Positions 1 through 6,160 of a stretch of 40,172 bases of DNA are shown piece by piece (within the stretch, counting starts at the first letter, position 1; the number at the start of each line of letters is the position of its first letter). The DNA is taken from the NCBI RefSeq assembly GCF_011044975.1, contig NZ_JAAKZV010000048.1:1-40172 (forward strand), given 5' to 3'. This DNA comes from Streptomyces coryli (GTDB taxonomy: Bacteria > Actinomycetota > Actinomycetes > Streptomycetales > Streptomycetaceae). Below the pieces are notes generated by a model. The model was not told where the DNA came from, made no database searches, and saw nothing but the letters and a program-made list of their open reading frames with translations. Position numbers and translations under genes: made by a program.

Positions 1-106
1 CCCCCGCACCACCCCCGAGTCGCTCACCCCACCCAGCAGCCGGATGTGCGAGCGGGGGCACATCCGGCTGCTGGGTGGGGTGAGCGACTCGGGGGTGGTG
101 CGGGGG
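1..106. repeat. Perfect 48-bp inverted repeat (giant hairpin) at window edge
   Basis: Bases 1-48 are the exact reverse complement of bases 59-106, separated by the 10-base loop cgagcggggg. No mismatch is visible in the 48 pairs, and the left arm begins at base 1, so the real arms may be longer. A natural transcription terminator is rarely this long or this perfect. Perfect arms touching a sequence end also fit an assembly or library fold-back. It lies 44 bases upstream of the first gene. Confidence 0.9.
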
Positions 107-149
107 ATCGGTGGTCCTGGCGGGGTGGGCGCGGTGGTAGACCTGGGGC

Positions 150-542
150 ATGAGCGAGGACGTGGGCGCTGAGGGTGGTGTCGAGGGCGGTGCCGAGAGC
201 GGTGCTGCCGGCGTGACGGTGGCTGAGCTGCAGAAACGGCTGGCGGATTTTGCCGCGGCGCGGGACTGGGGGCAGTACCACACGCCGAAGAACCTGGCGG
301 CGGCGCTGAGCGTCGAGGCGGGCGAGCTGGTGGAGATCTTCCAGTGGCTGACGCCGGAGGAGTCGGCGCGGATCATGGCGGAGCCGGAGTCGGCGCACCG
401 GGTGACGGACGAGGTCGCGGATGTGCTGGCGTATCTGCTGCAGTTCTGCACGGTGCTGGGGGTCGATCCGCTGGCGGCGCTGGCGGCGAAGATCGAGCGG
501 AATGAGCGGCGGTTTCCGGTGCCGGGCGACGCCGGGGAGTGA
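150..542 (+). CDS. MazG-like / dCTPP1-type nucleotide pyrophosphohydrolase
   Basis: This 130-residue protein matches the small all-alpha NTP pyrophosphohydrolases (MazG-like, RS21-C6/dCTPP1 group), which cleave non-canonical or excess (d)NTPs to the monophosphate and pyrophosphate. The metal-binding signature is visible: EAGELVEIFQW at about residues 56-66 supplies the ExxE pair, and DEVADVLAYLLQ at about 90-101 supplies the ExxD pair. The first 20 residues are a low-complexity Glu/Gly/Ala lead, so the true start could be the in-frame GTG near base 216 (VTVAELQ). The ATG is preceded by a weak purine run. Family assignment is firm from the motif pair; substrate is unknown. Confidence 0.88.
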   Translation: MSEDVGAEGGVEGGAESGAAGVTVAELQKRLADFAAARDWGQYHTPKNLAAALSVEAGELVEIFQWLTPEESARIMAEPESAHRVTDEVADVLAYLLQFCTVLGVDPLAALAAKIERNERRFPVPGDAGE

Positions 543-544
543 CG

Positions 545-576
545 CGGTTGTGCACAACCGGGGAGTTGTGCACAGG
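545..576. promoter_or_regulatory. Tandem GTGCAC-centred palindromes
   Basis: A perfect 16-bp palindrome, cggttgtgcacaaccg (545-560), is followed by a second core, TTGTGCACAG (565-574), whose centre is 17 bp from the first. Each core is one base away from the Streptomyces DnaA-box form TTGTCCACA. The first could also form a 6-bp stem with a 4-base loop just after the pyrophosphohydrolase stop. An operator, weak DnaA boxes or a terminator stem are all possible. Confidence 0.4.
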
Positions 577-672
577 TAGCCCGGACTCGTTTTCCTTTCC
601 GGCCGGTTGGGGTCACGCTGAGTAGCGATTGATCAGAGAACCGGAGGGAGACCGGTGGGAGGGGGACGGGCG

Positions 673-1155
673 ATGGACGCGATGCGGCTCATCCAGGCGG
701 GCCACCACGCCTTGGCGAGGGCGGGCGGCGTGGCAGAGGTCCTCGCGGAGGCGCGGCAGGCGCAGGCGCTCGCGGCCGCCGTCGGCGCCCATCTCGCGGC
801 GTGCGGCCCGGAGCCGCCGCAGGTGGACGAGGCCGAGGTGATACGGGCCGGCCAGCTGACCGCCGTCGCCGACCCGCGGGCCGCGCTGACCGGGCTCGCC
901 GAGCTGCTGGGCGAGGTCGGGATGGCGTTGGTGGGCGTGGCGTGCGGGGATGACGCGGAGCCGCTGTACTGGGAGTGCATGGACGCCATCGAGGCGGCGG
1001 GGGAATCCCGTAAGCGGGTGGTGGAGGCGCTGCGGGCGACTGGGGCGGGCGGACACACCTGGGAGACCGGGGAGATAGAGGAGACCGGGGAGATAGAGGA
1101 GATCGGGGAGATAGAGGAGATCGGGAATTCCGGGGAGACCGGGGAGGAGGAATGA
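673..1155 (+). CDS. DUF6099 family protein with acidic repeat tail
   Basis: This 160-residue protein resembles the actinobacterial DUF6099 family, which starts with a conserved MDAMRLI-type segment followed by helical, Ala-rich sequence. Function is unknown. I chose the ATG at 673 because it starts exactly at that motif and follows a gggaggggg run; an in-frame GTG at 655, with ggaggga upstream, is the alternative. The C-terminus (about residues 131-160) is a Glu/Gly/Ile repeat built from 18-bp units and is probably disordered. The stop overlaps the next start as ATGA, so translation is likely coupled to the homocysteine methyltransferase gene. No catalytic motif is visible. Confidence 0.72.
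   Translation: MDAMRLIQAGHHALARAGGVAEVLAEARQAQALAAAVGAHLAACGPEPPQVDEAEVIRAGQLTAVADPRAALTGLAELLGEVGMALVGVACGDDAEPLYWECMDAIEAAGESRKRVVEALRATGAGGHTWETGEIEETGEIEEIGEIEEIGNSGETGEEE
1063..1152 (+). repeat. Five in-frame 18-bp tandem units in the DUF6099 gene
   Basis: Units start at 1063, 1081, 1099, 1117 and 1135. The first two are identical (gagaccggggagatagag), the third differs by one base, and the last two are degenerate. They encode ETGEIE-type hexapeptides. Copy number could vary between strains without breaking the frame. Confidence 0.9.
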
Positions 1156-2060
1156 GCGCGATGAGGCAGCAGACACTGGCCGAGGCGCTGGCAGAGCGCG
1201 CGGTGCTGCTGGACGGCGGCCTGTCCAACCAACTGGAGGCGCAGGGCTGCGACCTGTCCGACGAGCTGTGGTCGGCCCGGCTGCTCGCCGACGCCCCCGG
1301 CCAGATCGAGGCGGCTCACGCCGCGTATCTGCGAGCGGGCGCCGAGGTGCTGATCACCGCGAGCTATCAGGCGAGTTTCGCCGGCTTCGCCCGCCGGGGC
1401 GTGAGCCGGGCCGAGGCCGCGCGGCTGCTGCGCGAGAGCGTCGCGCTGGCGCGGCGGGCGGCGGGCGACCGCGCTTGGGTGGCGGCGTCGGTGGGCCCGT
1501 ACGGAGCGGTGCTGGCCGACGGCAGCGAATACCGCGGCCGCTACGGCCTGAGCGTCGCCGAGCTGACCGCCTTCCACCGCCCCCGGGTGGCGGCGCTGGT
1601 GGAGGCGGAGCCCGACGTACTGGCGCTGGAGACGGTCCCGGACGCGACGGAGGCGGAGGCGCTGCTGCGCGCGGTGGAGGGCACGGACCTGCCGGTCTGG
1701 CTGTCGTACACCGTGGCGGGCGGCCGCACCCGTGCCGGGCAGGACTTGGCGGACGCGTTCGCGGTGGCCGCCGGACATCCGCAGGTGATAGCCGCCGGGG
1801 TCAACTGCTGCGCCCCGCAGGACGTGCAGGCGGCGGTGGAGGTGGCGCACGCGGTCACGGGCCTGCCCGCGGTGGCGTATCCGAACAGCGGCGAGACCTG
1901 GGACGCGCCCTCGGCGACATGGCACGGTGGCAGCGCGTACGCCCCGGAGCCGGCGGACGGCTGGCGCAAGGCGGGGGCCCGGCTGATCGGCGGCTGCTGC
2001 CGGGTGGGGCCGGAGCAGATAGCCGCGCTGGGGCGGCGGCTGCGGGCCGGAGGTGACTGA
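1152..2060 (+). CDS. mmuM: Homocysteine S-methyltransferase (MmuM type)
   Basis: This 302-residue protein belongs to the homocysteine S-methyltransferase family. MmuM transfers a methyl group from S-methylmethionine (or S-adenosylmethionine) to homocysteine, giving methionine in the cytoplasm. The family zinc-binding cysteines are visible: GVNCC near residue 218 and the C-terminal pair in IGGCCRVGP near residue 281. An N-terminal DGGLSNQLE segment near residues 22-30 fits the barrel start. Length is normal for the family. The start overlaps the DUF6099 stop by four bases, and GGGGAGGAGG lies just before it. Whether the methyl donor is S-methylmethionine cannot be read from sequence. Confidence 0.92.
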   Translation: MSAMRQQTLAEALAERAVLLDGGLSNQLEAQGCDLSDELWSARLLADAPGQIEAAHAAYLRAGAEVLITASYQASFAGFARRGVSRAEAARLLRESVALARRAAGDRAWVAASVGPYGAVLADGSEYRGRYGLSVAELTAFHRPRVAALVEAEPDVLALETVPDATEAEALLRAVEGTDLPVWLSYTVAGGRTRAGQDLADAFAVAAGHPQVIAAGVNCCAPQDVQAAVEVAHAVTGLPAVAYPNSGETWDAPSATWHGGSAYAPEPADGWRKAGARLIGGCCRVGPEQIAALGRRLRAGGD

Positions 2061-2145
2061 ACGGGGGCGGTGTTGCCGGACCGGCGGCCTAGGCTGCGCA
2101 TGCGGCGGCGATGACGCTGCCGAATCCCCAGTGCTGGGAGGGCAG

Positions 2146-2544
2146 ATGCTCGATCACCTTGCGATCCAGGTGGCGGACCCGGAGAAGTCGGCGCAGTTCT
2201 ACACGACCGCGCTGGCGCCGTTGGGCATCGTCGAGGCGATGCGCTTCGAGCGCGACGGCGGCCTGGTCGTCGGCCTGGCCGGGCCCGACGGCGCGCCGGT
2301 CTTCTGGCTGGGCCCACACACCGGAGACCAGCCCACCACCGCGATCACCCGCGAGAACCACATCGCCTTCACCGCCCCGAACCGCGAGGCCGTGGACGCG
2401 GTCCACGCGGCCGCCCGCGCCACCGGCACCGCCATCCTGCACGCTCCGCGCGAGTGGCCGGAGTACCACCCGGGCTACTACGGCGTCTATTTCCGCGACC
2501 CGGACAGCCACAACATCGAGGCGGTGACGCACGGGACGGCCTAG
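2146..2544 (+). CDS. VOC family (glyoxalase-like) protein
   Basis: This 132-residue protein is a vicinal-oxygen-chelate fold protein. These carry out metal-dependent isomerase, dioxygenase or resistance reactions, or simply bind a ligand. It starts with the classic MLDHLAIQVADPEKSAQFY beta-alpha segment, and DPDSHNIEAV near the C-terminus carries the usual metal-ligand Glu. I chose the ATG at 2146 over longer in-frame starts because the fold begins there and gggaggg lies 4-10 bases upstream. The substrate cannot be inferred. Spacing to the methyltransferase is 85 bp, so co-transcription is possible. Confidence 0.87.
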   Translation: MLDHLAIQVADPEKSAQFYTTALAPLGIVEAMRFERDGGLVVGLAGPDGAPVFWLGPHTGDQPTTAITRENHIAFTAPNREAVDAVHAAARATGTAILHAPREWPEYHPGYYGVYFRDPDSHNIEAVTHGTA

Positions 2545-2594
2545 CTCCGGCGCGGACCGGGAACCGCATTCCCGGGGGCCACGTCGAACCGGCC

Positions 2595-3479
2595 ATGACG
2601 GGGAGAACGGCAGCTTGGGGGAGCGGCCGCATCGCGCTGATCGCCATTCTGGCGGGCGCGGTGCTGGCGGCAGGTCTGTGGATCCTGGTGGACCAGCGGT
2701 CATCGGCACCACACGGGCCGAGTCGGGTGATCGATATGCCGGTGGTCGGGGCGGAGTTGGTGCACTACGAGCAGAACACCGACCGCGTCCCGAAGCTCAA
2801 CACCGTGCTGCGATCACCGGCGGACGCCGTCGCGTTCGCAGGCTGGTTCCCGGAGGACGGCGAGGAACTGGCGCGCAAGCTCACCGCCCGCGACTTCGAA
2901 CGGCACTCACTGGTAGCGCTCGGCTGGAGCAGCGGGTGCACGCAAGGCGAGAGCGCACAACTGACCGTCTCCAGCGGCGTTCCGCCCGACTTCTCCATGC
3001 AACTCCTCGACACCTCCACCTCGGACACGTGCTACGCGCCCTGGAACGCGGTGGCCGTATTCTCCGTACCGAAGAGCCGAGTGCCGGAAGACACCCGCCT
3101 GATGGGCCAGGCGCCACTGCCACCAGGACCGAGCGAACTGCAGGCATTCCAGCCTCTGACGGGCAAGCACGATCCCAGGGCGGTGGAGGTAAGCCAGCCG
3201 GACCAGCTCGAAGACTTCCTCAAAACCCTCCCGGCCCCCACGGCGGCCAAACTCGATGGGGAGCTGGACAGCGACTCGGGCGCAGTCCGCCGCTTCGCCT
3301 TCATCAACCGCGGCTGCGGCACCAGCGCAGTGCTCCAGCTCACCGAGGAACGCCTCCGCCCGGTCCCCTCCGCAGAGGTGGGAGGCGCCAACTGCCACCA
3401 CCCCCGCCCATACGCCGCGATCTTCACCGTCCACGCCGACCGAGTGCCGCCGGAGGCGGTGCTGGACGAGGACGCCTGA
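2595..3479 (+). CDS. Membrane-anchored protein of unknown function
   Basis: This 294-residue protein has a single N-terminal membrane segment at about residues 13-32 (IALIAILAGAVLAAGLWILV), followed by a long extracytoplasmic part. The latter contains at least four cysteines (SSGCTQG, DTCYAPW, NRGCGTS, GANCHH) that could form disulfides. No enzyme motif is visible and I do not recognise a family. The ATG at 2595 was chosen because coding quality and the membrane anchor begin there. There is no strong ribosome site, and in-frame upstream starts within the VOC gene are less likely. A lipobox is absent, so anchoring is by the uncleaved helix or a signal peptide. Confidence 0.65.
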   Translation: MTGRTAAWGSGRIALIAILAGAVLAAGLWILVDQRSSAPHGPSRVIDMPVVGAELVHYEQNTDRVPKLNTVLRSPADAVAFAGWFPEDGEELARKLTARDFERHSLVALGWSSGCTQGESAQLTVSSGVPPDFSMQLLDTSTSDTCYAPWNAVAVFSVPKSRVPEDTRLMGQAPLPPGPSELQAFQPLTGKHDPRAVEVSQPDQLEDFLKTLPAPTAAKLDGELDSDSGAVRRFAFINRGCGTSAVLQLTEERLRPVPSAEVGGANCHHPRPYAAIFTVHADRVPPEAVLDEDA

Positions 3480-3538
3480 GCGATATTTCCGCTCAGCTCG
3501 TGACGCATTCGTAATCAATCATGCCTGTCTGGGAAAGT

Positions 3539-3554
3539 CGGGACCAAAGTCCCG
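3539..3554. promoter_or_regulatory. DosR/DevR-like palindromic box
   Basis: The sequence cgggaccaaagtcccg is a 6-bp-arm inverted repeat. Over 20 bp (3537-3556) it matches the mycobacterial DosR box TTSGGGACTWWAGTCCCSAA at 16 positions, including 13 of the 14 core bases. It sits about 140 bp upstream of the FxLYD-protein start in a locally less GC-rich stretch. Streptomyces carry DevR-type regulators. A small terminator stem is an alternative, but no T-run follows. Confidence 0.45.
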
Positions 3555-3692
3555 CCCGTCCAGGACATTCGCCTGCATGACGCTCTCTACATTCTGTTTA
3601 AGGTCTTGGGGTATCGCACTCAGAGTGCAGGAAATCGCCTGCCAATTGAGGCTCCACGCACCCACTCAACAGCCAGGACGAACGACCCGCTC

Positions 3693-4211
3693 ATGAACAC
3701 CCCCACTCCTGCCCCCGCCCACCCGCAGCAGCCGAAGACGAAGCGCACGCTCGGCAAGATCGTCACCATCGCCGCCGCTGGCCTCATCGGCATCGGCATC
3801 ATCTCCGCCATGACCGGCGGCAGCGACACCGCCGACGCCGAGGACAAGCCCTCAGCCACGGGCAGCAAGCACGAGGCCCCGGTCTCCAGCTCCGCCAACA
3901 GGGCCAACCCGCCGGAGAAGGACGTCACCGTCGGCCCGTTCGAGGCCACCGACCACGGCTACGGCTTCAAGGAAGGCAAGGCCACGGTCACCATCGTCAA
4001 CCACTCTGCGAAGAAGTCGGATTACTTCATCACGCTCGAGTTCCTGGACAAGAGCGGCAACCGGATCGCCGAGGACTACGCGTCCACCGAAGCGCTCGCC
4101 CCCGGTCAGACGTCGAAGGAAACCGTCGGCGCAGCGGTGGAATCCGAGAAGGTCGACCAGGTCGCCAAGGTGAAGGTCACCGAGGTCGAGCGCTTCTCCT
4201 CCGAGTACTGA
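3693..4211 (+). CDS. FxLYD-domain membrane-anchored protein
   Basis: This 172-residue protein has a short Pro-rich cytoplasmic N-terminus, one hydrophobic helix at about residues 27-45 (TIAAAGLIGIGIISAMTGG), a low-complexity linker, and a C-terminal Ig-like domain. The pattern ATVTIVNHSAKKSDYFITLE...LAPGQTSK resembles FxLYD/DUF4352-type extracellular domains, which are usually attached to the envelope and of unknown role. The start ATG at 3693 directly precedes the Pro-rich lead; no clear ribosome site is present. The upstream 210 bp carry the DosR-like box and no gene. A stem-loop terminator follows 29 bases after the stop. Confidence 0.75.
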   Translation: MNTPTPAPAHPQQPKTKRTLGKIVTIAAAGLIGIGIISAMTGGSDTADAEDKPSATGSKHEAPVSSSANRANPPEKDVTVGPFEATDHGYGFKEGKATVTIVNHSAKKSDYFITLEFLDKSGNRIAEDYASTEALAPGQTSKETVGAAVESEKVDQVAKVKVTEVERFSSEY

Positions 4212-4239
4212 CCTGCACCTCGCAGAGTCGAGCAGGCGC

Positions 4240-4273
4240 GCGGCCCTTCCGCCGGACGGGGTGGAAGGGCCGC
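4240..4273 (+). terminator. Stem-loop terminator after the FxLYD gene
   Basis: Arms gcggcccttcc (4240-4250) and ggaagggccgc (4263-4273) are perfectly complementary over 11 bp with a 12-base loop, and gttt follows shortly. It lies between the FxLYD stop and the end of the opposite-strand pseudogene, so it could serve both. Confidence 0.75.
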
Positions 4274-4312
4274 ACGTTTGCTGAGAGCCACCACAGGAGC
4301 CGGAAGAAGTCC

Positions 4313-4556
4313 CTACACCTGGAAGACGTTCACCCGCTCCGGGGTGACCCGGACGATCAGCCGGGTCTCCGTCGCCTTTTCGCTCGGCGGGTCCTCGCCC
4401 AAATAGCGACCGTGAGGCTCACGCGTGGGTCGAGCTCGATGTTGCGGGTCTTCCTGCGGCCTGCGGTCACGGAGATGAGCAGCGTGTCGCCGTCGCGAAG
4501 TTCTTGCCGTCGAGGAGGCCGGCGGTGACGGGGTCGAAGCCATCGAAGAGTGTCAT
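4313..4556 (-). pseudogene. Decayed PPOX-class (F420/FMN-dependent) oxidoreductase
   Basis: Three reading frames on the minus strand give consecutive pieces of one protein of the pyridoxamine-5'-phosphate-oxidase-like family. The first piece, from the ATG at 4556, is MTLFDGFDPVTAGLLDGKNF. Then, in another frame, comes DTLLISVTAGRRKTRN followed by IELDPRVSLTV. In a third frame the end is YLGEDPPSEKATETRLIVRV, stopping at 4313. Intact family members are about 130-145 residues, and roughly 20-residue blocks are missing at both junctions. This points to two internal deletions with frame loss rather than a sequencing slip. The family split-barrel binds F420 or FMN; this copy cannot. Confidence 0.8.
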
Positions 4557-4632
4557 GTCCCGTAGCAACAGCGCACCGATGGAAGACCTTCCAGCGACTG
4601 CCCCGGCCGGGCCGTCCGTGACGGTAATTCCA

Positions 4633-4662
4633 TCGCCACGGGTGTGGTCTCGCGGGGATACT
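4633..4662 (+). promoter_or_regulatory. Candidate promoter giving a leaderless hen1 transcript
   Basis: A -10 element GATACT (4657-4662) lies 7 bases before the hen1 ATG at 4670, with a weak -35 TCGCCA (4633-4638) at 18-bp spacing. No ribosome site precedes the ATG. The geometry places the transcription start on or next to the A of the start codon, as in leaderless mRNAs common in Streptomyces. Confidence 0.45.
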
Positions 4663-4669
4663 CGGCCAC

Positions 4670-6160
4670 ATGTTCCTGACGATCTCGACTACCGGCACAG
4701 CCGAGCGGCCCGCCACCGACCTGGGGTTTTTGCTGCATAAGCATCCTGAGAAGGTGCAGGCTTTTTCTACCTCTCACGGCGTTGCGCATGTCCTCTATCC
4801 CGAGGCGAGTGCGGGGCGGTGTACGGCTGCGCTGTTGCTCGAGGTCGATCCGGTTGCGCTTGTTCGTAAGGGGCGGGGGAAAGGGCGCGGTGGGGCGCCG
4901 GACTCCGCGCTGGGGCAGTACGTGAATGATCGGCCGTACGCTGCCTCCTCGCTGCTCGCCGTTGCCCTGGCCGCCGTCTTCCGGACCGCCCTGCGCGGGG
5001 TGTGCGATGCGCTGCCCGGACGCGCCGACCAGGCGCTGCCGCTGCGTATTGAGGTGCCCGCGGTGGCTGCTCGCGGTGGGACCGAGCTCGTCAAGCGGCT
5101 GTTCGAGCCGTTGGGCTGGACCGTCGCCGCTGAGAGCGTGCCGCTGGACACTCAGTTCCCCGAGTGGGGCGAGTCGCGGTACGTGCGGCTCACGCTCGAC
5201 GGGGAGCTGCGGCTTGCCGACGCGCTGCGGCATCTGTATGTGCTGCTGCCGGTGCTCGACGGTGCCAAGCACTACTGGGTCGCCCCCGACGAGGTCGACA
5301 AGCTGCTGCGGGCCGGCGAGGGCTGGCTGGAGAACCACCCCGAGCAGCAGCTCATCACCGCCCGCTACTTCTCCCGCCGCTGGTCCCTGGCCCGCGAGGC
5401 CCGGGAGCGGCTCGAGCTGGCCCGTCTCGCCGAGGCCGATGACGTCGAGCCGGAGGCCATCGACAACGCCGTCGACGAGGAGAGCGACACCGAGGAGAAG
5501 CCGGTTCCGCTCGCCGTGCAGCGCCGCGAGGCGATCCTCGGTGCGCTGCGCGACGCCGGTGCGAGCCGCGTGCTCGACCTCGGCTGCGGGCAGGGGCAGC
5601 TGGTCGGGGCGCTGCTCAAGGACACCCGGTTCACCGAGATCGTGGGCGTGGACGTGTCCGTACGGGCCCTGACCGTCGCCGCGCGCCGGCTCAAGCTCGA
5701 CCGGATGGGCGAGCGGCAGGCGGCCCGGGTCCGGCTGCGGCAGGGCGCGCTGACGTACACCGACGCGACCCTCAAGGGCTACGACGCCGCCGTGCTGAGC
5801 GAGGTCATCGAGCACCTCGACCTGCGGCGGCTGCCCGCCCTCGAGTACGCCGTCTTCGGTGCCGCCCGTCCCGCCACCGTGGTCGTGACGACGCCGAACG
5901 TCGAATACAACGTCCGCTGGGAGACCCTCCCGGCCGGGCACGTACGTCACTCCGACCACCGCTTCGAGTGGAGTCGGGAGGAGTTCCGTACCTGGGCGGA
6001 GGCCGTTGCCGCCAGGCATGGCTACGCCGTGACATACGCCCCCGTCGGCGACGACGACCCCGAGGTGGGGCCGCCTACCCAGATGGCAGTTTTCCGCAAG
6101 ACCGCAAGCGAGAACGCAAGCAACACCCCAAGCAACCCCGCAAAGGAGGCCGCGGCATGA
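4670..6160 (+). CDS. hen1: Bacterial Hen1: 3'-terminal RNA ribose 2'-O-methyltransferase
   Basis: This 496-residue protein is the methyltransferase half of the bacterial Pnkp/Hen1 RNA-repair complex. It 2'-O-methylates the 3' end of cleaved RNA before ligation, protecting the repaired site from renewed cleavage. The N-terminal half (about 1-245) matches the domain that interacts with and activates the Pnkp ligase. The C-terminal half is a SAM methyltransferase with DLGCGQG at 303-309. The Hen1 metal site is visible as EVIEH at 378-382 (Glu378, Glu381, His382) plus a conserved His430 in SDHRFEW. An acidic linker (about 260-285) separates the halves. The stop overlaps the pnkp start as ATGA. 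Confidence 0.96.
   Translation: MFLTISTTGTAERPATDLGFLLHKHPEKVQAFSTSHGVAHVLYPEASAGRCTAALLLEVDPVALVRKGRGKGRGGAPDSALGQYVNDRPYAASSLLAVALAAVFRTALRGVCDALPGRADQALPLRIEVPAVAARGGTELVKRLFEPLGWTVAAESVPLDTQFPEWGESRYVRLTLDGELRLADALRHLYVLLPVLDGAKHYWVAPDEVDKLLRAGEGWLENHPEQQLITARYFSRRWSLAREARERLELARLAEADDVEPEAIDNAVDEESDTEEKPVPLAVQRREAILGALRDAGASRVLDLGCGQGQLVGALLKDTRFTEIVGVDVSVRALTVAARRLKLDRMGERQAARVRLRQGALTYTDATLKGYDAAVLSEVIEHLDLRRLPALEYAVFGAARPATVVVTTPNVEYNVRWETLPAGHVRHSDHRFEWSREEFRTWAEAVAARHGYAVTYAPVGDDDPEVGPPTQMAVFRKTASENASNTPSNPAKEAAA

Noticed and set aside
545-576. Replication origin from the two DnaA-like sites
   Set aside because: There are only two sites, each with a mismatch, and no dnaA, dnaN or dense box cluster is nearby.
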